A stretch of 64,000 nucleotides of DNA from Fagopyrum homotropicum. Taxonomy: Eukaryota; Streptophyta; Magnoliopsida; Caryophyllales; Polygonaceae. Shown here in pieces: positions 11,800 to 22,335 of this stretch (positions are counted from its first letter, which is position 1; each line of letters starts with the position of its first letter). A program made the position numbers and the translations under genes. Under the pieces are notes generated by a model. It was not told the origin of the DNA. It saw only the letters and a list, made by a program, of their open reading frames with translations, and searched no databases. Where the stretch lies: contig BSWB01000002.1 in NCBI GenBank assembly GCA_033239125.1, positions 9,953,001-10,017,000 of the forward strand, in the 5' to 3' direction.

Positions 11800-12618
11800 T
11801 TTCTTACTTTTTTTTTTTGAGGGAACCTTGATAATCAATTTCTTACTTGACTAATCGTTAACTTGACGAGTGAACGTTGGATGCACGAGCGTGTATAAAT
11901 TTTAGGTTTGAAGGTACACGTGTTTAATGGCATAGAACATGGACATCCGGCCCAAAATCTGGCCCATTCATTTTAAAAAAGCCCAAACAATATATTGTTC
12001 ATTCGGCCGACTCACTCAACTATGACTTTAATTATGAGATAAGGATAAAGATTTGGAGGTTTTGGCCCAATGATCTTTAACATCTCATTTGGAGATGTTC
12101 AAATCTAAGGTCTATAATTTGTTTTTTTTTTTTCTTCTTGTTTATATCATACTAGTCTAATATCGATATCTTGTACGGAATTGAGTTTTAATAAATTATA
12201 AATATTAATTATTAATTAAATAATTGTTAGCGAAATAAATCACATTTTTTAAAAAGGCGTTAACATCCTTTAATGTTGAAAAAAATGTTAATAAAAATAT
12301 ATTAATACAAATTTGATTAGATCTTGTAGTCAAAAAATTAATTAATAAATTTAGTATAATAGTTACCAAAGTCTTAAATAAAAAAATTATGTAATAAATT
12401 TTTAATTTAATTTTTAAATATTCTTACCTATAATTTTCTTAACTAAGTAATTATTATTATCTTTTAAATCTTTTTTTAAATTCGATTTTTAGAAAACAAA
12501 TTTGATTTAATAGTAGGTAATATGTTATATCCAGTTTGTTTTTAAACTAAAATTTTAAAATTACATCAACAAAATTGTATGTATATATGCATAAGATATT
12601 ATTTTGTTGATTGTATAA

Positions 12619-12664
<46 letters not shown>

Positions 12665-13600
12665 AAAATATAGATATTTAAAGAGTAAGTTTGATAAGTG
12701 GATATATATTATGTATTATAGGATAGTTATTTTAATAGGTAAGAAGTCAACTATATATGTATATATATTTTTTTTAAAAAATTAAAATTACGTAAAAAAT
12801 AACATGTGGTACTGAAGATATGCGGAAGTGACACATGGCATTAAGTGCTTTGACTTTAATATAATATATATAGATAGATTGTGATCTTTCGATATACTTA
12901 TATTTGTCTTGTTATTTTAAATTCCATTTCCTTATAAAATACCATATAACATAAATTACAAAAATCTTACAATTTTCAAGATTTTTCTTACAATTAACAA
13001 TTTGGTACATACAAAAATAAATTAGATAGGAATGTAATTATGGCATTAACACAATGCCACAAAAAATTGGAAAATTCCCAAGTCAAGTCTTGGCCCTTTT
13101 AGTCTTGGCCAAGTTGTTGAACAAGAGTCAAACTTCCATTCACTACTCCCTCCTACACAAATACTTTTCATAAACTCACTTTACAAACTTTTAAAAATAT
13201 AAAACATATTGTTATATTCTTATTTATTATAAAAAACTATTATAATATTTATTATTAATTATAAGGAAAATCGATAATTAAAAAAATTAAAAGTCGGTAA
13301 TAATATAACAAAGTACGGCGTCACACCAAACAATCCAGCACACATTTTATGAATCGTGCAAAAATAAAATAAAATAAAAAATATGACCAGTCAAAATGCA
13401 TGCAACAAGAAATCACGTGAGCCGCCAATCGAGAACATAAACTAAATAGACAGCCAAACAAGCAGGATACAATTTCAAACTACTCTTAAAGTATATTATA
13501 ATTATATATTGTCTGTATACTAAATTTGCATGTATGGGTGTTGACCTCGGTCAACTCCTACTGCAGATATGCAGTAAACCTAGTAAGATTTCATAAAATT
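11800..13600. other. AT-rich intergenic with (TA)n microsatellite
   Basis: A (TA)n run lies at about 12625-12662. No gene or bounded element was recognised; the open frame spanning the run is an artefact of the TA repeat. Confidence 0.5.
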
Positions 13601-13787
13601 TAAAGTATCATCTTATATACACTTAAAAATAAATAAATAATTAATTAAAATATAAATTTATAGTCAAATTACGAAAATAAATGATAACTTTTTGCATGTA
13701 ATCATTATATAATTATTTGTATGTGGTTATTATTATTTTAATGTGTTTTTATTATAGATTTCTGTTTTTTTTAGGGTTTGTTTTCGT

Positions 13788-14359
13788 GGGAAGTGTTCAA
13801 GTAAGGTCCATTATTCCGGTACGGTCGTGTGGCCGACACGTGTCCCGGAGAAATTTTTTTTTTTTTTTTTAAAACGAGTAAAAGTAATAGTTCAAAACTT
13901 ATTATGGAATAATTCATAACTTATAAAAGGATAGTTCATGAATTATAATAGAATAGTTCATAGTGTAAAATTTATAAAGGAATGAAAGTAATAGTTTAAA
14001 ACTTATTAAGTAATAGTTCATAACTTCTAAAAGGATAGTTCATGAATTATAATAGAATAGTTCATAGTGCAAAATTTATAAAGGAGTGAAAGTAATAGTT
14101 CAAAACTTATTATGGGATAGTTCATGAATTATAATTGAATAGTTCATGGATTATATTAAAAAGTAATAGTTCATGGATTATATGGGAATAGTTCAAAGTT
14201 TATAGGAGAATAGTGCATAAATTATAACATGGTAGTTCAAATAAATTTTCATTAGTTTCCAGAAAAAAAAAAAAAAAAAAATTTTTCGGGACACGTGTCG
14301 CCCGTACGGTCGGCCGTACGACCGTACCGCAATATAAGGGCCGTACCTGAACATTTACC
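13788..14359 (-). mobile_element. Non-autonomous MULE MITE, copy B, inside the MULE left arm
   Basis: This 572-bp element is in opposite orientation to copy A (9956-10572) and flanked by exact 10-bp repeats TTGTTTTCGT (13778-13787 and 14360-14369). The ends are GGGAAGTGTTCAAGTAAGG and, inverted, GGTAAATGTTCAGGTACGG. The matching position in the right arm of the same MULE (20074-20083, inverted) has a single copy of the 10-mer and no insert. This confirms both the boundaries and that insertion postdates the arms. Confidence 0.95.
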
Positions 14360-14512
14360 TTGTTTTCGTTGTCTATTTCACAATATTAAATTTATTTTTT
14401 AATAAACGTGAGCGAAGAGGAAAATTTTTATAAACACTAAATAAATTAACATATTGTTGTAATAAACAATACAACTTTTAGAAAACTAAATCAGCTATAA
14501 TTAAGGTACGGG

Positions 14513-17302
14513 TCAATCATTTGTAGCACGAAGGTCACGAAACGTTGCAATTCGAGTTGCATATTTGGCATCCATTCCGTCTACACTCGGGTCATGTGCG
14601 ATGTGCCAATAGGCGAGAATAGGTGATATTGGACAACCCTCTGTGCAAGCCATCTTAAAAAATAGGAATTGATTTTTAAAAAAAATCAAAATTAATAAGA
14701 TTATTTAAGAAAGTCGTAATACTTAGTGGGATAAAATGATGATGATGTCAGTCCTGAGCTAGATAACCGATAGACCCGCTTCCTGAGACGGGTTCTTTTT
14801 CAACGAGTGGGAGACTTGTATGTGCCACATTCCAATCCAAATATACGAGTGTGCACTGAAAGACCATCGCAAACAACACGCCACATAAGGGCATGTACAT
14901 ACAGTGTGTGAAAGGCGCCACAACACCCTCGTGAAACCAACCAATGCTACCCTGCATCTGCTCAAGGGTCATGTTTTCTTCGTTAAGAATATCCAATACC
15001 GGTCAGGGTTTTGAGTTAGCTCTATCAACAATGTCATGCGCATTTATGGCCATTGATCCCCCATGCCCAACAACACACAAAGAGCTCGAAATCCACAATT
15101 ACCATCGCCTGTAACATCCCTAAGGAAACCCACGTACGGAACCATAAAACTCTCAAAATTCTCAACCCCAAAGTCATAACCTCCTATCACAATTGTCACA
15201 TTCGGATCACATTCTTTTTCTTTCGCTTTCTCAGCTTCTTTTCTTTTTCTTTCATCCCTTACCTTGTCCTTTTTTTCTCGTGTGTGTTCAAAACCTAATT
15301 TCTTGCGCGCATTTGGGTTCTTCCTTGGTCTTCCCTTCGTATTTTCATTTAGTTCAAGTGCTTCTATGAACACGCTCTCCGGATCTTTAAGTGTCCTCCA
15401 CATGGTGCCAAGTTCTTTTATTTGGTAATCTGACAATACACCTGTCTCTATCACTGTCTGAAGGTCCTCCACATCCACCTCATTTACGTCAACCTGAACA
15501 GACACACCCGAGGCATCGACCGTTGTTTCAAACCAATGAATTTGACGCCAAAAGACATTGACATCCGTTTCCACGAAGATGCGTCCTTCACGAATAATGT
15601 TTGCAATTTCATGGACACGAGGTATGCCATATATAATCCTAGTATAGTAGTTTATGCACTCTCGGTTGTACATTCCGGAACAGGCCTTCATGAACTCATC
15701 ATGTAGCAAGGTGAGACAATAATGAGATACATTTTGCAATAGGAATCTGAAAATCGACAAATCTCGCACTTTGTTCGGAACTCTAAAGTGTGATTTCTCT
15801 AATGATACCATCAGTTGTTGGAATTCGTCCCTCAACATTCTATGAATGTGATCCAAACAAGTGTCGAGACGGTAGTTCGTCGTATCCAAATCTTTCTTGA
15901 AAACTGAATGAGCGGATTCAACCCTGTTATTACATGAAAATTGATCATGCAACTTATTAATGCAAAATAAAGACTATATATATCACATTGATATGGTTCA
16001 GACTCATGTTTTACCTATTGGATGCTTGATTGCCTAAGTGCATGTGTTGATCCGTTCGAAAACTTACTATTTTTTCTGTGTGAACTAACCAAGTCGTGTG
16101 AAGATATTCCATTAGACCCCAACGAATCTCTCATGTGTAATTCATCTCTTGGAGTCTAGACTCATAAGTCTCCATGGACTTGGACATGAAAAGAATACGA
16201 CATTGATCCGAAAATTCCTTTTTTATCGATGCCGAGCGAGTTTTATTGTAGGCATAATCCTCTATGTTGTTTTGTACATGCCACGTGCACAACATATGAT
16301 GTGACTCTGGAAACGTGTTAGGAAGCACTTTTAAAAGACCGAGCTCCCTGTCCGTCATTATAACTCTCGGTTTTGCGTTGTTACACCAATCTCGTACGAG
16401 ATGCAACACCCAAGTGTGCGTCTCTTCGGTCTATCTCATGATGAAAGCGAAACACACATGGAAATTCTTCTTGGTCGACGTCTCTCCAACAATTTCAAGA
16501 AACGACATCTTGTAACAGAATATCACATGTAATTTTAGTGTCATGATAAAGAGATAATAACATATATAATCAAGTATCTATAGTCTTACGTGTTTGTGTT
16601 ATACGTTGTATCCATGAACATGATGCAAGAGAATTTCTCCCATAATAACAACGAGGTGGGGTTTGCACACGTGATGTCTTGCAATCGGCCATCATCCGAT
16701 AATCGCCATGCGGTCACATATTATCCCGAATACAACCTCTTCAAAAGCAATTGGGTAGTGTTCAATTGACCCCCCACCTTGGACCGTTGAAATTTTGAAC
16801 GGGCATTGTATATTTGTTGCCTACTAGTCGCGTTTTCATCATATCTAGCTCGAAGCATTTTGATTTTCGGTTTCGGTTTTACCCCGCCATTGCCATGTCA
16901 ACAACCTCATTATATTGAATACTCGACAACCGTCCTGCGTATGCGTGCCCTTCAAAGTATTTTGAGAGTCCATGGTTATGTGACCCACAATGGACCGCCA
17001 ACCTCCATACACATTGAGTGACTTCATAACCATGCAACATGAATGGACAATCTATCTTCTTCGACGCACAATCCCGTTTTTTTTATCGGGCGATCATTGT
17101 CGTCAACCACTCTCCCTTTCACGTTTCTTTTTGAACCGTATTGTTCGCATGCAAGGTGGACCAAACCGTATTGTCGTGTCGACGAAGGATTCCATGACCT
17201 AGCAATGATCAAGACCATACCGTGTTCCATACATGTGGCTCGAGCCCACCCTATCATATCTTCTCTTGAAGGCCACCACCTATCCATTAGTGAAAATTGT
17301 TG
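14513..17302 (-). pseudogene. MULE transposase with FAR1-type N-terminus and C-terminal OTU domain, degenerate
   Basis: Read from high to low coordinates. The FAR1/WRKY-GCM1-like DNA-binding start is at 17287-17030 (SREDMIGWARATCMEHGMVL). ATSRQQIYNARSKFQ follows near 16800, then the DDE-type MULE catalytic region: first Asp in MFMDTTYNTNT (about 16625), second in VIMTDRELGLLK (about 16345), CTWHVQNN, and the conserved NRVESAHS with the likely catalytic Glu (about 15920). A degenerate SWIM-like zinc motif is at about 15640 (ECINYY...RVHEI). A basic linker leads to an OTU cysteine-protease start, GDGNCGFRAL (about 15075), with more OTU-like sequence at 14748-14996. The C-terminal piece is at 14513-14655 (ACTEGCPISPILAYWHIAHD). 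A 91-bp GT-AG intron is visible at 15924-16014. Stops occur after MNYT and before TEETHTW, and there are frameshifts near 17030. MULE-OTU fusions are known in plants; this copy is dead. Confidence 0.88.
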
Positions 17303-17389
17303 AGTAGTCTACTTCGGGTCGAACCACAGGAGGACCACCAACACAAACATCATACGGGTCATAACTCTACAATAATTTGATAGTAAGTC

Positions 17390-18640
17390 CACAATATCAT
17401 CATAAGTCTAAAATTTCAAACCTAAGTCGAAAATATTAAGAAAAAAAATATATACCTAGCTAAGTCAACTAAATTCTAAAATATCAAATATTATCATAGT
17501 AAATCCCTGTTTTCAACTAAGTCTAAAAGATTTGAAAAAAAAAATAAAATATACCTAGCTAAGTTCAACCAACTTTAAAATATCTAACAATATCATATCA
17601 AGTCTAAAATTTCAAACCTAAGTCCAAAATTATTTATTAAAATAAAATATATCTAACTAAGTTCAACTAAAATCAACTAAGTATACAAATAATATCATAG
17701 TAAGTCAAAATTTTAAACCTAACTCCAAAATATTAAGAAAAAAATAAAAATATACCTAGGTAAGTCCTAAATTTAAATGTCAAATAATATCATAGTAAGT
17801 CTAAAATATTTGGGAAAAAACAAATGACCTAGCTAAGTTAAACGAACTTTAAAATATCAAAAATATCATATCAAGTCTAAAATTTCAAACCTAAGTCCAA
17901 AATTATTTATTAAAATAAAATATACCTAACTAAGCTCAACTAAATTCAACTAAGTATACAAATAATATCATAGTAAGTCCAAAATTTTAAACCTAACTCC
18001 AAAATATTTAGAAAAAAAATATAAATATACCTAGGTAAGTCCAACTAAATTTAAATGTCAAATAATATCATAGTATGTCTAAAATATTTGGGGAAAAAAA
18101 GTTATCTAGCTAAGTTCAACGAACTTTAAAATATCAAACAATATCATGCCAAGTCCAAAATTTCAAACTTAAGTCCAAAATATTTTTTTAAAAAATATAC
18201 CTAGCTAAGTCAACTAAATTCTAAAATATCAAATATTATCATAGTAAGTCCGAATTTTCAAACTAAGTCTAAAATATTTAAAAAAAATAAAATATACCTA
18301 GCTAAGTTCAACTAACTTTAATATATCAAGTATAAAATTTCAAATCTAAGTCCAAAATTATTTATTAAAATAAAATATACCTAACTAAATTCAACTAAGT
18401 ATACAAATAATATCATAATAAGTCCAAAATTTTAAACCTAACTCCAAAATATTAAGAAAAAAAATAAAATATACCTAGATAAGTTTAACTAAATTTAAAT
18501 GTCAAATAATATCATAGTAAGTCCAAAATATTAGGGGAAAAAAATAAATATACCTAGCTAAGTCCAACTACATTTAAAATAGAACATTATATCATAGTAA
18601 GTCCAATATTATAACATATGTCTAAAATATTAGGAAAAAA
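17390..18640. repeat. Tandem repeats of about 92-100 bp with a trimeric higher-order unit of about 276 bp
   Basis: Monomers share ACCTAGCTAAGT..AACTAA, AATATCAAA.AATATCATA and AAGTCCAAAATTT. Four variants can be told apart by CTAGCTAAGTTCAAC, CTAACTAAGTTCAAC, CTAGGTAAGTCC and CTAGCTAAGTCAAC. The first three recur in the same order starting at about 17551, 17830 and 18107, giving a period of about 276 bp; the order is disturbed after 18190. The field lies where intron 1 of the MULE transposase would be. Confidence 0.8.
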
Positions 18641-18651
18641 CGATAACATAC

Positions 18652-18732
18652 CGGATTTTGACTCGAATCTTGTTGATCGGAACGACGACTTGAACTCCCC
18701 TTTTTCCCGATAATTGAGCGCAACCATGACAT
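18652..18732 (-). pseudogene. Putative first exon of the MULE transposase
   Basis: A minus-strand ATG (18732) opens a 27-codon basic, Ser-rich stretch starting MSWLRSIIGKKGSSSRRSDQ and ending at a GTATGT splice donor (CCG|GTATGT at 18652/18651). It lies upstream of the FAR1-like exon, as expected for a short leader exon with a long intron. A second copy lies in inverted orientation at about 19783-19863. The splice is inferred, not proven. Confidence 0.4.
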
Positions 18733-18859
18733 TTATCTTCAATAATATTTTAATAAAAAAAAAAAAAAAAATATGTGGAACAAAGAACAAACAACAATAT
18801 TTGACCTAATACATTAGTTACTCTCAATACGTATACTTCAAAAAATGAGATCTAACATT

Positions 18860-18914
<55 letters not shown>

Positions 18915-18916
<2 letters not shown>

Positions 18917-19293
18917 TGAAAAAGAAGGCAAAATTAACTCACTTATAGGGTCAACTACCAACTAAACATTTAATCTTGACTAACAAAAAAAAAATGAAAG
19001 AGTTACCGTAAACTCATTTATGCCCATTCCCATTGTTCCCATACATGGCCAGTATTTATGATCTTTGGACAAAATCTTTCCTGCAATCCAATATTTCGTC
19101 CAATGATAAGCCTCCACGTCACCACGTGGCTATTGAATTTGTTTACTATCATTATAAATACTGGCCATGTATGGGGAACAATGGGAATGGGCATAAATGA
19201 GTTTGTTGTAACTCTTTCATTTTTTTTGTTAGTCAAGAATAAATGTTTAGTTGGTAGTTGACCCTATAAGTGAGTTAATTTTGCCTTCTTTCT

Positions 19294-19297
<4 letters not shown>
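18915..19297. mobile_element. Foldback MITE bounded by (TA)n, type I
   Basis: Arms of about 130 bp (GAAGGCAAAATTAACTCACT ... GGCCAGTATTTAT) are nearly perfect inverted repeats around a loop of about 100 bp containing CCACGTCACCACGTGG. Both outer ends abut TA microsatellite. It is non-coding; the two opposing open frames across the arms are mirror artefacts. Confidence 0.85.
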
Positions 19298-19330
<33 letters not shown>

Positions 19331-19334
<4 letters not shown>

Positions 19335-19613
19335 GTGGTTCCCATGAGAACACCCCTAACGTGAGAACATGAGAACAATCGTACACCGTTGGATGTGAGT
19401 ATTAAGGGTTGAGATTTAAAGTAGATATCAAAAATAATAATAACTACGAATAATAATAATTAGGAATCCAACAATAACTACGAATAATCCACTCAACCAA
19501 CAATAACTGCGAATAATACATTAAACGATATGGCACATTCGTAACAAAACTAATAATAATTATGAATCTGTTATCATGTTCTCACGTTAGTGGGTGTTCT
19601 CATAGGATCTATA

Positions 19614-19616
<3 letters not shown>
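19331..19616. mobile_element. MITE bounded by (TA)n, type II
   Basis: The left end CATGAGAACACCCCTAACG TGAGAACATGA and the inverted right end TATGAGAACACCCACTAACG TGAGAACATGA form an inverted repeat of about 30-40 bp. The interior holds ACTACGAATAATAATAATT-type repeats. Both ends abut TA microsatellite. Confidence 0.8.
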
Positions 19617-19657
<41 letters not shown>

Positions 19658-20337
19658 ATGTAAGATCTCATTTTTTCAAGTATAAGTATTGAGAGTAACT
19701 AATGTATTAGGTCAAATATTGTTGTTTGTTCTTTGTTCCACATATTTTTTTTATTTTTGTTATTAAAATATTATTGAAGATAAATGTCGTGGTTGCGTTC
19801 AATTATCAGGAAAAAGGGGAGTTCAAGTCGTCGTTCCGATCAACAAGATTCGAGTCAAAATTCGGTATGTTATCGTTTTTTCCTAATATTTTAGACATAG
19901 GTTATAATATTGGACTTACTATGATATAATGTTCTATTTTAAATTTAGCTGATTTAGTTTTCTAAAAGTTGTATTGTTTATTACAACAATATGTTAATTT
20001 ATTTAGTGTTTATGAAAATTTCCCTCTTCGGTTACATTTATTAAAAAATAAATTTAATATTGTGAAATAAACAACGAAAACAAACCCTAACAAAAAACCG
20101 AAATCTATAATAAAAACACATTAAAAAATATGGTAAAAAACTAAATACAACCTACATATACTATTTAACTACTTAAAAATAATAATAACCACATACAAAT
20201 AATTATGTTATGATTACATGCAAAAAGTTATCATTTACTTTTGTGATTTGACTATAAATTTATATTTTAATTAATTATCTACTTTTTTTTATTTAACTAT
20301 ATTATGGTGTATGATAAATGAGTGTATATAAGATGAC

Positions 20338-20586
20338 CCAATTTAAACTACTCTTAAATTATCGATAAACTGTAATTATTTTTTTACTTTAAATTTTTGT
20401 CAAATATTTGAAACTCTGGAATCTACTTATTTAAATTCTACAACTTATTTTGTAATGTTTTATTAGTTTTGATATTGATCCACAATTTTAATATGATCTA
20501 ATATCTTTTAGTTTTATTTTTTAAATGTAAGTAAAAATAATATTTTATTTACACTTTTATTTATCATTTCTATTTTCGAAACACTA
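20338..20586. other. AT-rich spacer between MULE and Pack-MULE
   Basis: Nothing was recognised except the AAACTACTCTTAAA direct repeat at 20345-20358. Confidence 0.4.
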
Positions 20587-20694
20587 TTTTTTTTAGGGCT
20601 AATTAGGTAACTAGGCTATTTTTTTTAATTGTACACTAAGTGAGCTTTTTTCAGTTTTCCAAATAGTAAATGTACCCCAAAATCTTTTTTTACC

Positions 20695-21007
20695 GTGAAA
20701 ACCCTAACCTTCTATTCTACCCCTTCCCGTCTTCCTCTTTGCAAGCCTCCAGCCCCCAAATCACCTCTCCCGCCTCCCTTCCTTTGCCGGATTTCACCCT
20801 CCAAACACCTCCGGCGTCCCATCGACCTCGTGCTCTCCGACGATGACGGCAATTTTGAGTTTGAATACCCTAGATCTAGATCTAGAGCTAAATTCTTGAT
20901 CTCCATAGCTTTGAGCTTCTTCTGTTTCTCCCTCGCTCACGTTAACGCCTTGTATGGGCCTTCTTCTCCCGTTGTTCAGCTCACTGCTTCCAATTTCAAG
21001 ACCAAGG
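20695..21007 (+). pseudogene. Captured exon 1 of a protein disulfide isomerase-like gene (PDIL2-3/P5 type)
   Basis: The reading ends in a hydrophobic signal peptide (KFLISIALSFFCFSLAHVNA) followed by LYGPSSPVVQLTASNFKTK, which is characteristic of the mature N-terminus of plant P5-type protein disulfide isomerases of the endoplasmic reticulum. The exon ends at a good donor, AAG|GTAAGC (21007/21008), and parental intron sequence appears to follow. The thioredoxin CGHC exons are absent from the element. There is no in-frame ATG anywhere in the open stretch (it opens at a GTG), so the parent start codon seems lost or altered to the AGATCTAGATCTAGAGCT repeat at 20872-20889. The exon is GC-richer than its surroundings and lies just inside the left terminal repeat, as is usual for Pack-MULE acquisitions. 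No function is expected. Confidence 0.78.
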
Positions 21008-21417
21008 TAAGCAGTATCCCATAATCGTTTTCATTTCACCTCTCTCTAACTCTTGTTGTGTTTCTGTGTTCTTTCGGTTCGGATTTGGTAGTTTCAAAGT
21101 CTTGGCATTCTGTTGAGAACTGATATGTTATTGAATTTGTAATGATGCCAAACACAATCGATCGAAATTCTGTTTGTCCCTTTCTCTTCATTTGCTTTCG
21201 TTATCTGACGATTTACATGTATTGAGCCTTGAATTTGTAATGATGCCAAACACAATCGATCTAGATCTAGATCGAAATTCTGGTATGATATTCTGTAGAT
21301 CTAGATTTTGAGTTCCACGCCCTGCATATTAATATTGAAGTATAGTTTATGGTATAATATTCTCTTCTGGTATGATATTTGCAACCAGTTAATATTGAAA
21401 TATAGTTTCTGGTTTGA

Positions 21418-21690
21418 TTGGTAACACCTTCTTCTAGTAAATTGAACCGGACGAGTTGTTGTTCGAGTAAGCCGGCTGGTGTTGCTGGAGCATTCCGATT
21501 GGATTTTGCTGGTGGTTTTGGTGATGTTGGGAGGTTTCTAGGGCGTTTGCTACGGCGAGTCTGCTGTTTATCAATTGGGATTGGACTATTGATAACTCAG
21601 CTTTTTTTGCAAATTTGCTACCTGCATTTTCTGTGTACACACAAATGCTCTCTAGTTGTTATTATTACTATGTTAAATATAGTGAAGATG
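21418..21690 (-). other. Possible second captured fragment, antisense, unrecognised
   Basis: Minus-strand 21434-21640 is open and reads as a Gln/Asn/His-rich stretch (ETSQHHQNHQQNPIGMLQQH, then QPAYSNNNSSGS). Low-complexity composition of this kind is seen in plant regulatory proteins, and the GC content is above that of the host element. The family is not recognised; the opposite strand is also open, so coding origin is uncertain. Confidence 0.3.
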
Positions 21691-22335
21691 AGAACATGGG
21701 TATAATTCTGTAATCATAATCATGGTAAATAGAGCTGTCAAACGGGGCTGACAGGTCGGGTTCGGGTCGGGTTATAACAAGCTCGGGTTGGAATTGGGTC
21801 GGGTAAAAAGTAGGCTTGGTTTTTAAACGGGTTGTTTCGGGTCGGGTCGGTTTGGGTCGGGTACCAAATGTTCGGGTTAGAACGGGTTATCGGGTAGCAT
21901 CGGTTCTTTTCGTGGTGCCAAACGGGGTTGGCGGGTCGATTTCGGGTTGGGTCAAACGTGTCCGCGGGTCGAGTTCGAGTCGGGTCCAACGGGGTCGGGT
22001 TGAAATCGAGTCGGGTATAAATAGGTTTGTTTTTGTTAGCGGGTTGTTTCGGATCGGGTCAATTTGGGTCGGGTACTAATTATTCGGGTTGGAACGGGTT
22101 ATCGGGTAGACTTGGTTCTTGGGCCATGACAAATCGGTTTAGTTTGTTCTCGGGTCACTTCGGGCCGGATTATTTTTGTTTTTTAATGTTTCGAGAGGTG
22201 CCAATTAAGGCGGGTCAAGTTCGGTTTGCTCAAAGATGATATGATTTCTAACATCTTTATTCAGGTCGGTTTTGGATGGTGCAATTTTCGAGTTAAATCA
22301 AAATTAGCTAGTTATGTGAATATTTTGGTCTAATA

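Larger units (their letters stand above)
18590..19940. repeat. Inverted duplication around three (TA)n blocks and two palindromes
   Basis: Arms 18590-18861 and 19655-19940 are inverted copies that include the putative transposase leader exon. Between them are (TA)n blocks at about 18862-18914, 19298-19330 and 19617-19650, separating two different palindromic elements (18915-19297 and 19331-19616). Confidence 0.9.
13606..20337 (-). mobile_element. Decayed Mutator-like element (MULE) with long TIRs and OTU-fused transposase
   Basis: Left arm 13606-14496 (minus an inserted 572-bp MITE and one 10-bp target copy) is inverted and repeated at 19947-20337 (TCATCTTATATACACT ... TAGTTTTCTAAAAGTTGTAT ... 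at the inner edge). Between the arms lie the transposase pseudogene (14513-17302, minus), a tandem-repeat field (17390-18640), a putative first exon (18652-18732) and nested palindromes (18863-19650). A 14-bp direct repeat AAACTACTCTTAAA occurs outside both ends (13477 and 20345); it may mark a target duplication, but it is longer than the usual 9-11 bp and sits about 115 bp beyond the detectable left arm. The element is inactive, with several in-frame stops. Confidence 0.85.

Noticed and set aside
12579..12785. Open frame with poly-Tyr-Ile
   Set aside because: It is a read-through of a (TA)n microsatellite.
15053..15298. Plus-strand 81-codon frame rich in Phe and Ser
   Set aside because: It is the complement of the Lys/Arg-rich linker of the minus-strand transposase.
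17390..18640. CRISPR-like regular repeats
   Set aside because: The repeats are contiguous tandem monomers without unique spacers, in a plant genome.
18587..18790. Nearly identical 67-residue frames at 18587-18790 and 19726-19929, at first taken for a duplicated gene
   Set aside because: They are mirror images of an inverted repeat; the frame that gives a good ATG and splice donor is a different one.
19018..19261. Opposed frames with matching C- and N-terminal peptides
   Set aside because: They come from the two arms of the foldback MITE.
21738..22239. Open frames rich in Thr-Arg-Pro or Gly-Arg-Val
   Set aside because: Same cause, at the left subterminal array of the hAT.
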